The notes under the pieces are model-generated. The model was not told where the DNA came from and made no database searches. It was given only the letters and a program-made list of their open reading frames with translations. A DNA stretch of 64,000 bases from JAJRVM01 sp041752115 (GTDB lineage Bacteria; Planctomycetota; Planctomycetia; Pirellulales; Pirellulaceae): the NCBI GenBank assembly GCA_041752115.1, contig JBGSHS010000134.1:1-64000 (forward strand), written 5' to 3'. The translations under genes were made by a program, and so were the position numbers. This document shows, one piece after another, positions 1-9,061 of this stretch (its first letter is position 1; every line of letters begins with the position of its first letter).

Positions 1-69
1 CGAGACGCATGGGCCCGAGACGCACGGGCCCGAGACGCATGGGCCCGGGACGCATGGGCCCGGGACGCC
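1..69. repeat. 15-bp tandem repeat, about 4.6 copies
   Basis: Unit CGAGACGCATGGGCC is repeated at 1, 16, 31 and 46, with a 9-base partial copy at 61. Copies differ at one or two positions (A/G at base 3 or 4, T/C at base 10). The array begins at the window edge, so it may be longer. It lies just past the stop codon of the L,D-transpeptidase gene. Confidence 0.9.
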
Positions 70-103
70 GTCCTCTGGCGCACGGACAGCTCCGTTCCGC
101 CGG

Positions 104-1420
104 TCAGCGAAGAATACGAACTCGCGAGCCGACGGACAAGATGCTGTAGACGTCATCCGCGTCGCGCGGGCTGAGACTGATGCAGCCTCGATTCTGTTCA
201 GCCCCCCCGTGCGGACTGCCATGAATGCAGACTTCGCGTCCCAGATCGAGAAACACTCCGCCGAAGGGATTCGAGGGATTGTCAGCGGGGATCATGCGCC
301 CGTCATTGGCGAAGTAGGCCTTGTCGAGTTGTTTGTCGCGGACCTGGAAGTCGCCGTCGATCGGCTGAGGATCTTGTCCCAGGGCGATGGGAAACCGCCC
401 GGCGTACATTCCGTCGAGAAACACCGTCAGCTCACGAGTCCCCAGATCGACTTCTGCTTCGAAGGGGCCGCGGAGTACTTTCAGCTCGCTGCCAGGCAAC
501 AGCACATCCGGGTTCTCAATGCCGTTGATCTTCTGCAGCAGCTGCCACGGCACGTTGTACTGGGCCGCGATATCTTCCAATCGCTCGTTGCGTCGCACTT
601 TGTACGGGAGTTCCGTAATGTGTTCGCGCGAGTAGATCACTCGCCCAGCCAACGGATCGAGTAGATCGACCAGTTCACGTTGTTCATCGGCCGTCAACTC
701 CTGGCTCTTGTACCACACCGACAGAGAACTCAGTGCCGCGTGATACTCACCGTTGGCCAGCTGAGCTTTGGCCATCTTGAGCGCACGATGATAGACCTGG
801 GAACCGGTTGTCGGCTGAGCGCCGTTGGCGCCACGATCACCAGGACGTGTCACCACCTCTTCGTTGACAAACGGGTTGTTCTGCACACCACCGTTGCCGG
901 GAACGAAACTGCCGGTGATCGGAGCTGTTGCGGTGGGAGCGTTGCTCGCCGCGGCATGGGCCAGTGGCGGGGCACCAAGTGAGTTGGACGGTGGCGGCGC
1001 CGTGCCGGCAGGCGGATAGCCGGATTCGTCCGGCAGCGGGACACCGGGTGGACTGGGAATGCCCCCCTGCGTCGCTGCACCGCCAGGGAAGCTGGCTTCC
1101 GCATCCGGCGCCACGGATGACGGAGGAGCGGGAGCTCCGTAGGAGTCAGGGCGTGCCGAGTTGAGTACATCCTGAGAAGCATCGGGAGCTGTCGTCGGAG
1201 GCATGGTCACCAGGTCGCCGTCCTCGACGACATCCCCCAAGCCGATATCGGGAACATCGAGCGACATGCCCTGCATCTGAGCTTCCACAACCGCTCTGGG
1301 TGGCTCATCCGGCGGCCGATTGAGCATTTCGTAAACGCCGTAGAAGACCACCAGCAATAAGACGACAACAACTGCAGTCTTGAGCGTTTGCACGTTCGCC
1401 CTCCTTGACGAAAACTCCAC
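104..1420 (-). CDS. LysM domain L,D-transpeptidase (YkuD family), membrane anchored
   Basis: The 438-residue protein has a single N-terminal membrane segment (about residues 14-33). A long Pro/Ala/Ser-rich linker follows, then a LysM peptidoglycan-binding domain (about 273-316) and a C-terminal YkuD catalytic domain (320-438). The YkuD signature is visible as HGS at 400-402 followed by NRGC, with catalytic Cys413. Enzymes of this family make 3-3 peptidoglycan cross-links or attach proteins to peptidoglycan, in the periplasm. The gene stands alone on the minus strand, divergent from a zinc-ribbon gene. The function matters because planctomycetes were long thought to lack peptidoglycan. The fold assignment is secure; the exact substrate is inferred. 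Confidence 0.9.
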   Translation of the reverse strand: MEFSSRRANVQTLKTAVVVVLLLVVFYGVYEMLNRPPDEPPRAVVEAQMQGMSLDVPDIGLGDVVEDGDLVTMPPTTAPDASQDVLNSARPDSYGAPAPPSSVAPDAEASFPGGAATQGGIPSPPGVPLPDESGYPPAGTAPPPSNSLGAPPLAHAAASNAPTATAPITGSFVPGNGGVQNNPFVNEEVVTRPGDRGANGAQPTTGSQVYHRALKMAKAQLANGEYHAALSSLSVWYKSQELTADEQRELVDLLDPLAGRVIYSREHITELPYKVRRNERLEDIAAQYNVPWQLLQKINGIENPDVLLPGSELKVLRGPFEAEVDLGTRELTVFLDGMYAGRFPIALGQDPQPIDGDFQVRDKQLDKAYFANDGRMIPADNPSNPFGGVFLDLGREVCIHGSPHGGAEQNRGCISLSPRDADDVYSILSVGSRVRILR

Positions 1421-1636
1421 CTGGCACTGGATGGCTTCATGCCCTCATGCCGGCTGCTATACTACGAATTACCTTCCGTGCACCGACAGGCACGGTCATG
1501 TGAATCTGTCCACTCGTTCTGCTGTGCGTGATCGGCAAGACCGCCTGACAATCGTCCGCCTGACAATCAACGGCTTCGTAAACTGGCCCGGCTCAAAACG
1601 GTGCCAGCAAAAGTGGGCTCATATTCGGTGAAGGTA

Positions 1637-1879
1637 ATGAACGCAACCATGGACGACGACGAGGACCTGGATGCTTTCCCCGATGAGGATGAAAGTACCG
1701 AGACCATAGTGTGCCCCGAATGCGGCGCGGAGGTGTACGAAGACGCCGACCGTTGCCCTGTCTGCGGCCAGTACATCATCCCAGACACCCGGTTCTGGTC
1801 GGGCAAGCCGATCTGGTGGATCGCCCTCGGGTTTCTCGGCCTGGTCGCACTGGCCACCGCCCTGGTTCTCGGCCTGTGA
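1637..1879 (+). CDS. small zinc-ribbon membrane protein
   Basis: The 80-residue product has an acidic N-terminus (runs of Asp/Glu, residues 5-22). A zinc ribbon follows with Cys26-x2-Cys29 and Cys40-x2-Cys43, then one C-terminal transmembrane helix (about 59-80). I chose ATG 1637 because GAAGG lies just upstream. ATG 1649 is possible, and an in-frame ATG at 1601 would add 12 residues. The function is unknown. A tail-anchored zinc ribbon facing the cytoplasm is the simplest reading. Similar small proteins are common in planctomycetes, as I recall, but no role can be assigned from the sequence. Confidence 0.75.
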   Translation: MNATMDDDEDLDAFPDEDESTETIVCPECGAEVYEDADRCPVCGQYIIPDTRFWSGKPIWWIALGFLGLVALATALVLGL

Positions 1880-1974
1880 CGGGCGACCATTGACGCTCCG
1901 CGACACGATCTCGCGCGAGCCGAATCATATGCGAACTCGCGAAGTCGAAGAAGATCAATCTGGCAAAAATGATG

Positions 1975-2041
1975 GACCGTGTTGCTAGCGGTCCTGGGGA
2001 CCGTGTTGCGAGCGGTCCTGAGGACCGTGTTGCGAGCGGTC
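1975..2041. repeat. 24-bp tandem repeat, about 2.8 copies, overlapping the 3' end of rarA
   Basis: Copies start at 1975, 1999 and 2023. Each begins GACCGTGTTGC and contains a small inverted repeat (GACCG/CGGTC). Read on the minus strand the units encode the octapeptide DRSQHGPQ at the C-terminus of RarA. The outermost copy carries a G-to-T change (GCGAGC to GCTAGC), which makes the TAG stop codon. Confidence 0.9.
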
Positions 2042-3352
2042 TTTCAAGCGAGCGCGGAGGGCGGCCAGCCGCCGACCGATCTCGGCCTCCGCCCCTCGAT
2101 CCACCGGCCGATAGTACACTCGCTCGACGCCCAGATAGTCCTGAGCGGCCACGCCGTCGGGCGCTGCGTGAGCATATTGGTATCCTTGACCGTGTCCCAG
2201 CTGCTCCGCCCCTTGATAGTGCGAGTCGCGCAGGTGTACCGGCACCGGCAAGAGGCGATTTTCACGCACATCCTTCAGCGCTTCACCAATCGCCAGCGTC
2301 GCGGCATTGGACTTGGGAGCACACGCCAGGTAGGTCACCGCCTGGGAGAGCGTCAGCTGACACTCGGGTAACCCCACGAACTCGCAGGCCTGCATCGCGG
2401 CCACCGCCAGCGGAAGCGCCTGCGGATCGGCGTTTCCCACATCCTCGCTGGCCAGAATAATCAATCGGCGGCAGAGAAACCGCACATCCTCGCCTCCTTC
2501 GAGCATGCGGGCCAACCAATACAACGCCGCATCCGGATCGCTGCCACGCAGGCTCTTGATCAGCGCACTGGCCGAATCGTAATGCGCATCCCCGGACGCG
2601 TCGTACGCCATCGCCTTGCGCTGCACCGACTGCTCAGCCAACTCGCGATCAAACAGGAGCGGCCGGACGTCACTCGACATCACGCCAATCTCCAGCGACG
2701 AAAGTGCTCGCCGAGCATCCCCGTCGCTCACCTCCGCCAGGAATTCCAGAGCATCCGGAGTGAGCGTGACATCCTGCTGCCCCAGTCCCCGCTGGCGATC
2801 CTGCAGCGCGCGCAGCAGAAGCGATTTGATGTCTTCCACCGAGAGCGACTGGAATTGAAAGATCTGGCTGCGACTGACCAGTGCCGTGGTGACCGCAAAG
2901 AAAGGATTCGCCGTTGTCGCTCCCACCAGTGTGACAATCCCCTCTTCCACGTCCGGCAACAACGCATCTTGCTGGGCTTTGTTGAAGCGGTGAATCTCGT
3001 CAATGAACAACAACGTCTTGCCCGCTCCGGTCGCCAGGCAATCGCGCGCCTCCTGCAGCACCTCCCGCAGTTCCTTGACGCCGCTCGTCACCGCACTGAG
3101 CTGCCGGAACTTCCGACTGCTCTCGGTCGCCAGCAGGCGTGCCAGCGTTGTCTTTCCCGTTCCTGGCGGGCCGTAGAAGAGCACCGAACCCATCCGATCC
3201 GCTTTCAACAGACGTCGCAGCAACTTGCCGGGACCCAGGAAATGCTGTTGACCGACGAACTCGTCGAGCGCACGGGGCCGCATGCGAGCGGCCAGCGGCT
3301 GAGCGCTCTGCAGATGCTCGGCTTCCTGATCGTCAAATAGTGATCGCCCCAC
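1985..3352 (-). CDS. rarA: replication-associated recombination protein A (AAA+ ATPase)
   Basis: The 455-residue product (from GTG 3352) is a RarA/MgsA/WRNIP1-type clamp-loader-like AAA+ ATPase that acts at stalled replication forks. The sequence shows QPLAARMRPRALDEFVGQ near the N-terminus, Walker A GPPGTGKT at 61-68, Walker B LLFIDEIHRF (Asp118-Glu119), the sensor-1 region GATTANPFF, and the conserved C-terminal tetramerisation region. The frame stays open upstream to GTG 3655, but that extension (about 100 residues) has no family resemblance. GTG 3352 sits 5 bases after AGAGAGAGG and gives SLFDDQEAEHLQ, the usual start of the family. The last about 20 residues are tandem DRSQHGPQ units from a DNA repeat. 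Confidence 0.93.
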   Translation of the reverse strand: MGRSLFDDQEAEHLQSAQPLAARMRPRALDEFVGQQHFLGPGKLLRRLLKADRMGSVLFYGPPGTGKTTLARLLATESSRKFRQLSAVTSGVKELREVLQEARDCLATGAGKTLLFIDEIHRFNKAQQDALLPDVEEGIVTLVGATTANPFFAVTTALVSRSQIFQFQSLSVEDIKSLLLRALQDRQRGLGQQDVTLTPDALEFLAEVSDGDARRALSSLEIGVMSSDVRPLLFDRELAEQSVQRKAMAYDASGDAHYDSASALIKSLRGSDPDAALYWLARMLEGGEDVRFLCRRLIILASEDVGNADPQALPLAVAAMQACEFVGLPECQLTLSQAVTYLACAPKSNAATLAIGEALKDVRENRLLPVPVHLRDSHYQGAEQLGHGQGYQYAHAAPDGVAAQDYLGVERVYYRPVDRGAEAEIGRRLAALRARLKDRSQHGPQDRSQHGPQDR

Positions 3353-3805
3353 AATCGCCTCTCTCTTCCCACCCGTGTTCACATCCGCGGTAAGGGTTGA
3401 TGCTGAATCAAACGGCACATCCGGACTGTCATTGCTGGCAATAATCGTCTGGGAGCGATCAGGTAAGAACTCGGTGGCCACTCGCTCGGGCTTGAGTGAA
3501 GATTCGTCCCCCTCGGACAACTGCTCGAAGTCTGCTTCTACCGACGCCGACTGGTAGCGGTTAGGAGGATTCCCCGTCGCTCCTCGCCCCACCACACGTC
3601 GCTGTTGCGGTTCACTGGCTGCCACGAAAACCCCCAACCCACGCAGACCACCCACTCAATCTAGTTAAAACCGCGTTCCTCGCATAGAATCCCGCCGCTC
3701 AAGTCCTGCAGTCTCGGCAGATGACTCGCTCGAACCGCCACCACATGGCCGAATCTCGTGGTCGGGTCGTCAGTCTCTGCTCCCATATTCTACGCGAGCG
3801 GTCCC
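3353..3805. other. divergent gap between rarA and the AsmA-like gene
   Basis: This 453-base stretch separates the proposed starts of two divergent genes, so it should hold both promoters. The rarA frame stays open through it up to 3655. The Shine-Dalgarno for rarA (AGAGAGAGG on the minus strand) is at 3358-3366. I see no clear -35/-10 pair, operator or structured RNA. Confidence 0.5.
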
Positions 3806-6800
3806 ATGATATTACGCCTGTTCCCGTTTCGCAGCCGCCGGATCTCCCGCGCCGTGATCGTCTTCGCCGTTGGATTGGCGTTGAGCCTGCTGCTGTTGTG
3901 GCTCGCACCGGTCTTGCTGAGCAGTTCCTCTGTGTGGCCGCGCGTCTTGGCGCGACTGACGAGCGACCTCGAGGCGGAGGTGTCGAGCGATCCGGTCACG
4001 CTGCGCTGGTTCGCTCCAATTGTTCTGGATCATGTGACGATCGCGCAGCGGGAAGGCGAGCCGATCCTGTCGGTCGGCAGGATCTCGACGGAAGCCTCCC
4101 TCGTTTCGTTGGTTTGGAACGGCGGGAGAGACTTGGGCACGATTCACGTTCGGGAGCCGGAGCTTACCGTTCAGTTGCAGGAAGGGGGGAGCAACGTCGA
4201 GGATTTGTTGGTTCCCCTCTTCTCGGGTTCCAATTCTTCGACGGCAATTCGGGGAAGAGTGGCCATTTCCGCCGGTCGGATGACGATTGCGGATGACCAA
4301 CATCGCTCGGTCGCGCTATTCGATTCCATCGAGGCAACGGTCTTGCTCGGCAGCACCTCGCAGCAAGACGCGTCGACTGCCTCGGAGTCAGCGGGAGCAG
4401 GAACGGTGGAGATCTCGCGCTGCGACATCACGACCCCGAACATGGGCCCCCCGGCGACAGGTTCCTTGATGGCGACGGTGGACTGGAAACGGCACACCCA
4501 CGCGACCAGTTGGACGGTAACCACTCAGGCGAAAGCTTTCGACCTGTCGCTGCTGCCACCGCTGTTGGGGCGATGGGGACTCGCAGCAAGGATGGCCGGC
4601 ACGCTCGACCTGGACGCGGCGTGCTGCTGGGAGAGCGTTGGCAGCCAATGGACGTTTGAGTTGCGCAGCGCCGAAGCACATGCGTTGCGCGTGGTGGCAC
4701 CCGAATGGCTGGGCCAGGACCAATTGAACCTGCAGCACGCCAGCCTCCAGGGAAACTGTGCTGTCGTGCACGACACCTGGCAGTTAACCAACGCTCAGCT
4801 CGACAGTGACGCGGGGCATCTCAACCTCAACGGGCAGTTCACATGGCCCTTCTCGGGACCGGCCGATCCATGGCAGCAGCTGTTGGCCACAGCATCCACC
4901 GGGGACATGCGATTGTCGGGTCGCGCAGAACTGGCCCAGTTGGCGCGCATGCTGCCCCAGACGTTACGAGTCCGAAACGACTCGACCATTGAATCGGGGA
5001 CCGTCGATTTCGAATTGGAGGGCAAGGGCGCAGGGTCGAGTCGCCGTTGGACGACGCGGGTCGAAGCGTCGGATCTGGCGGCTCGCCGAGGTGACCAGCA
5101 ATTCCGTTGCCAGGAGCCGTTACAGCTGGCTTTCACGGCACAGTTGGAGAACCAGCAGTGGCGTGTGGAGCAATTCACTTGCCGTTCCACGGCGCTCTCC
5201 ATCACACTGGACGGCACAGCGACCCACGGCCGGCTGACGGGCCAATGCGATGTCGGCCAGTTGGTGGGACAGCTGGGCGAATTCCTCGACCTTGGCCCTC
5301 TGGAAGCTGCAGGTTTGCTGACTGCGCAAGGGGAGTGGCGATGCGGCGAGGGAAGTGAAGTGACGCTCCAGGCGACCACTCAGGTGGAGGATCTGCGTCT
5401 GGCTGCGGGCGATGCCACGGCGTGGGCTGAGCCACACCTGACGGCCACCTTCGAACTGTGTGGGCAAGGGAGTGCAGCGGGAATGAACCGCATCGATCGA
5501 GCATCGCTGAAGCTGCACTCAGATATGGATCGACTGGAATTGCAGACCCTCGAGCCGATCCAGGCTCCCGTCACCGAAGCCACCTGGACGATGGCGTGCG
5601 GTCTGCAGGGGGAGTGGTCGAGCTGGTTGGCGCGCCTGCGCCCGCTGCTTAGCGCATCGACACGCAGTCTGATCGACCGGTGCACGGTGAGCGGACCGGT
5701 CAATCTGCAGCTCACAACCCACATTTCGCCGCGTCAGTGGGAGTTCGAGCAGGCTTCTCTACGATGTGAGCCATTCGAGTTGAGCACTCCGCAACTACGT
5801 CTGTCGGAACCGGTCGTCGCGTTGCAGTGGAGAGGCCGCTGGGAGCCGGGCAGTGGCCGCCTGAGCCTGCCGGAGGGGACGTTTCAGTCGGAGTCCCTGG
5901 CGCTGCGCGTCACCGACTTTGGTGTTGCACCGTCGGAAGAATGGCGGATCTCTGGCGACATAGCTTTTCGCGGCGATCTGGCCCGACTCGACGAACGCTG
6001 GCAGATTCTGGCCAAACAGCAAGACTGGCGGTTGGGTGGTTCAACACAGGGATCTCTGTCGCTCATGCAACAAGGCGACTCGACTCAGGCACGCTGGTCC
6101 ATCGATCTGGTGAGTGTGGAACTGGCTCGCCGAGCGGCAGCAGCCAACAGCGGCACAGTGACCACGGTGGCTGCCACCAGCGGTTGGACGAAGGTCTGGC
6201 AGGAGCCGGTGGTGAGACTATCGGGGGCGGGCCAATACCATGCGCGTTCTCAGCAGATCACGCTGGAGCGGCTGGAACTGGCCTCGGACGGCAAACTCGG
6301 CCTCTCCATGCAAGGGTCCATTCATCAACCGATCGGCCCTTGTCGTCTCGACGTGCAGGGGCAGGTCACTTACGACCTGGCTCGCCTGCTCCAGCACGTA
6401 GCGCCTCAGTGGACGGAGCGAGTGCAATGGACGGGACAGGACACTCAGCCTTTCCAGTTGCGGGGTCCGTTGTTTCATACGCCTCCCGTTTCATCCCCTC
6501 CAACGGCAGCAATCTCCACGGCTCCGGCCACCTCGACGCCAGCGTCCGCACAGGGCCTCATTCCGCTCGACTTGGCAGGACGTGCCAGGTTGAGTTGGCA
6601 ATCGGCCGACGTGATGGGGATCCCCATTGGTGCGGCGGCGGTGGACGCGCAGCTGACCGAGGGGGCTGTCAGCTTGGGAACGGTGGAGATGCCGTTGAGC
6701 GGCGGAGTGCTGCGTTTGCAGCCGACGCTCCACATCAACAGCATACCCCCCCTGATACAGATCGGCGCGGGAGAGGTGCTGACCGACGTGCAGATCACGT

Positions 6801-7432
6801 CCGCCATGTGCGACGGGTGGCTGAAGTACGTCGCGCCGGTTGTGGCCAATGCGACACGTGCTCAAGGACGGTTTTCGTTATCGTTGCAGCCGACGACGGT
6901 GCCGTTGACTCGCCCCGCCGCCACACGCACCGCCGGCACCTTGGCGATCCAGTCCGGCCAGATTGCCGCCGGTCCGATGACACAACAACTCCTGCAAACC
7001 GTGAGCGAACTGGCACGACTGCTGCAACTGCGAATGCCCGACACGGCTCCCTTGACCGAGCATGCCTGGGTGCGCCTTCCCGAGCAGCAGACGCAGTTTC
7101 AAATCGTCGGCGCACGTGTCTACCACGATCAGTTGATCTTCGAGAGCGGTAGTATCACGGTTCGCACGCGGGGGAGTGTCGGGTTCGATGAGTCCTTGGC
7201 GCTGGTGGCGGAGATTCCGTTACGCGACGAGTGGCTCTCGAGCGATCCACGTTTGGGCGTGTTGCGCGGCAGCACGGTGGACGTTCCCATCAGTGGCACG
7301 CTGAGCAAGCCCCAACTGGACCGCCGCGCACTGGAGCGTCTGGCAGGTGACGCCTTGCGCAAGGCGGCCGGCCAGGCGTTACAGAACGAACTGAACAAAG
7401 GGCTCGACAAACTCCTGCGTCCCAATCGCTGA
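3806..7432 (+). CDS. very large AsmA/TamB-like envelope protein
   Basis: The 1208-residue product has a basic N-terminus, one membrane anchor (about 14-36) and then a long beta-rich body. It opens with the AsmA-style pattern of a short domain describing 'external' and 'SLVSLVWNGGRDLGTIHVREP' segments. It ends with a region typical of AsmA C-termini (GSTVDVPISGTLSKPQLD) and an amphipathic tail. Proteins of this class are thought to form hydrophobic grooves that carry phospholipid between inner and outer membranes, which fits an organism that also has an LptD-like protein (22.7-25.7 kb). ATG 3806 was chosen because it starts just before the basic/anchor region. GTG 3758 would add 16 unconvincing residues. 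Family membership is judged from overall pattern, not a catalytic motif. Confidence 0.7.
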   Translation: MILRLFPFRSRRISRAVIVFAVGLALSLLLLWLAPVLLSSSSVWPRVLARLTSDLEAEVSSDPVTLRWFAPIVLDHVTIAQREGEPILSVGRISTEASLVSLVWNGGRDLGTIHVREPELTVQLQEGGSNVEDLLVPLFSGSNSSTAIRGRVAISAGRMTIADDQHRSVALFDSIEATVLLGSTSQQDASTASESAGAGTVEISRCDITTPNMGPPATGSLMATVDWKRHTHATSWTVTTQAKAFDLSLLPPLLGRWGLAARMAGTLDLDAACCWESVGSQWTFELRSAEAHALRVVAPEWLGQDQLNLQHASLQGNCAVVHDTWQLTNAQLDSDAGHLNLNGQFTWPFSGPADPWQQLLATASTGDMRLSGRAELAQLARMLPQTLRVRNDSTIESGTVDFELEGKGAGSSRRWTTRVEASDLAARRGDQQFRCQEPLQLAFTAQLENQQWRVEQFTCRSTALSITLDGTATHGRLTGQCDVGQLVGQLGEFLDLGPLEAAGLLTAQGEWRCGEGSEVTLQATTQVEDLRLAAGDATAWAEPHLTATFELCGQGSAAGMNRIDRASLKLHSDMDRLELQTLEPIQAPVTEATWTMACGLQGEWSSWLARLRPLLSASTRSLIDRCTVSGPVNLQLTTHISPRQWEFEQASLRCEPFELSTPQLRLSEPVVALQWRGRWEPGSGRLSLPEGTFQSESLALRVTDFGVAPSEEWRISGDIAFRGDLARLDERWQILAKQQDWRLGGSTQGSLSLMQQGDSTQARWSIDLVSVELARRAAAANSGTVTTVAATSGWTKVWQEPVVRLSGAGQYHARSQQITLERLELASDGKLGLSMQGSIHQPIGPCRLDVQGQVTYDLARLLQHVAPQWTERVQWTGQDTQPFQLRGPLFHTPPVSSPPTAAISTAPATSTPASAQGLIPLDLAGRARLSWQSADVMGIPIGAAAVDAQLTEGAVSLGTVEMPLSGGVLRLQPTLHINSIPPLIQIGAGEVLTDVQITSAMCDGWLKYVAPVVANATRAQGRFSLSLQPTTVPLTRPAATRTAGTLAIQSGQIAAGPMTQQLLQTVSELARLLQLRMPDTAPLTEHAWVRLPEQQTQFQIVGARVYHDQLIFESGSITVRTRGSVGFDESLALVAEIPLRDEWLSSDPRLGVLRGSTVDVPISGTLSKPQLDRRALERLAGDALRKAAGQALQNELNKGLDKLLRPNR

Positions 7433-7684
7433 GCGACCGCAGGCTGGATGGAGCGGCGTTGCCCACCACAGACACCACCGACCAACAGTACTGATACGGA
7501 GTGTCGCCGATACCCCACGGGGCTGGGGAGTGGCTATAATGTACGACGGGTGCAGCAGGGACTGCCCCGCAGTGGCAGGCAACGGATCGGGCAAGGACTT
7601 TTTTTCGCATCCTCGCCAGAGGACATGGCGAGCGACCGGAGCTGCGACAGCGATACCAAATCATTGCACGAGATGGCCGTCCCC

Positions 7685-8428
7685 ATGAAGATCGTACTGC
7701 TCGGCACGACGGGGTATCATCCAACCGACTCACGCCAGACCGCTTGCATGATGCTTCCGCAGTGTGGAGTGGTACTGGATGCCGGCACGGCGATGTACCG
7801 AGTGCGCGAGCATCTCGTCACGCCCACACTCGACGTCTTCCTCACGCACACTCATCTGGATCATGTGGTGGGGCTGACATTCCTCTTCGACGTACTCTAC
7901 GAAAAACGGGTGCAGCAAGTAGCCGTGCATGGCGAAGCGGAGAAACTGGCCGCGCTGCGCGAACACTTGTTCAGTGAGCCGCTGTTTCCCGTCATGCCTC
8001 CCATCGACTGGCGGCCCCTCTCCAAAGGCCCGCTTCGATTACCCTGCAATACTCAGTTGACGCACTTCCCACTCGAGCATCCCGGTGGCTCGATCGGCTA
8101 CCGACTCGATTGGCCGGGTCGCAGTATGGCGTACGTGACCGATACGATCGCCCGCGAGGGAGCGGAGTATATTCGGCAGATTCGTGGAGTCGACCTGCTC
8201 ATCCACGAAAGCTACTTCCCGGACGGTTGGGAAGAACGCGCCGAATTGACGGGACACAGCTGCGTGTCACCTGTGGCGCGCGCGGCCAAGGCTGCGGGAG
8301 TGGGCCGTTTGGTGCTGGTCCATATCAACCCGTTGGCTCCGAGCGACGAAGCGATTGGGCTGGAGAGTGCACGCCGCATTTTCCCAAGTACTGACATCGG
8401 AACGGATCGGATGGAAATCGAGTTCTGA
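7685..8428 (+). CDS. MBL-fold metallo-hydrolase
   Basis: The 247-residue cytosolic protein carries the metallo-beta-lactamase metal motif HTHLDH (His55, His57, Asp59, His60). Later ligands are in YVTDT and near LVLVHINP, with a GHS segment between. The N-terminus MKIVLLGTTGYHP matches RNase Z-like and phosphodiesterase-like members of the superfamily. The 80-codon reading frame upstream is open back to 7448 but looks non-coding. ATG 7673 (MAVPMKIV) is an alternative start four codons upstream. The substrate cannot be told from the motif: it could be a phosphodiester, cyclic nucleotide or lactone. Confidence 0.88.
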   Translation: MKIVLLGTTGYHPTDSRQTACMMLPQCGVVLDAGTAMYRVREHLVTPTLDVFLTHTHLDHVVGLTFLFDVLYEKRVQQVAVHGEAEKLAALREHLFSEPLFPVMPPIDWRPLSKGPLRLPCNTQLTHFPLEHPGGSIGYRLDWPGRSMAYVTDTIAREGAEYIRQIRGVDLLIHESYFPDGWEERAELTGHSCVSPVARAAKAAGVGRLVLVHINPLAPSDEAIGLESARRIFPSTDIGTDRMEIEF

Positions 8429-8599
8429 GTTGAACTGACGCCTGGGGGTCCGCAATCCTCTTGCGCTCGGAGGCCTCGGGAATCCCGACCGGTCCGCATT
8501 CGGTGAGTCTGGCCAACCGACGGCGTTCTCGCAGATCTCCGTGTCTCTGTGACTCCGTGAGAAACCGCATGTCTCGTCAGTCGATCAGATCTCGCGTGG
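8429..8599. other. convergent gap with a dispersed-repeat-like segment
   Basis: The segment around 8535-8575 reads CTCCGTGTCTCTGTGACTCC followed by GTGAGAAA. It resembles a low-complexity 'tccgtg/tctgtg' text that I have seen in other planctomycete gaps. The resemblance is from memory only. No terminator with a T-run is visible. Confidence 0.35.
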
Positions 8600-8857
8600 T
8601 TACAGCGCCTCGACGATCCGGTGGTAGGACCACAACATCACCAGGGCAAAGAGCCAGAGAATGAGCACCGTGTAAAGGGTGACCACAATCGTCAGGATGA
8701 CTTTCCCCACGGTGGAAAAGGCGCGACTGAGCCAGATCAACGGGATCCCGGTCGCAGCGAAGACGAAGAACAGCAAACCCATGACAACCCAGGGGTTATC
8801 GAGCGCCTTGGCGACCCGGTCGCCCACTCGCATCGGTCTCTGCTGGCTCTCATCCAT
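8600..8857 (-). CDS. small two-helix membrane protein
   Basis: The 85-residue product has a charged N-terminus (MDESQQRPMRVGDRVAKAL) and two strongly hydrophobic helices (about residues 22-43 and 50-73), with a short tail. ATG 8857 is chosen because GAGAGA lies upstream. An in-frame ATG at 8896 would add 13 residues. It is transcribed toward the MBL-fold gene and divergently from the FecR-like gene. I do not recognise a family. Coding is supported by the amphipathic/hydrophobic pattern, not by homology. Confidence 0.65.
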   Translation of the reverse strand: MDESQQRPMRVGDRVAKALDNPWVVMGLLFFVFAATGIPLIWLSRAFSTVGKVILTIVVTLYTVLILWLFALVMLWSYHRIVEAL

Positions 8858-9061
8858 GGGAGTCTCTCGATTTTCTTGTACGAAACCATGCTCCAATTAC
8901 CACTATTATCGTGGTGGCTGGATCCGATTGTTGAGGGCCCCCATGACCTCGGCGGCCTGCCGCTGTTCTCACGAGGTATCCGGCATGCTCCGTGCGAAGG
9001 CGGGGGGCAAGCCGGCTGTTGGCATGCCGCGATGGCATCGAATATTCAGAAGGACGATTTT

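Noticed and set aside
5827..7152. 441-codon alternative frame inside the AsmA-like gene
   Set aside because: Arg/Gly/Ala-rich shadow of a continuous beta-rich protein; no Shine-Dalgarno or domain.
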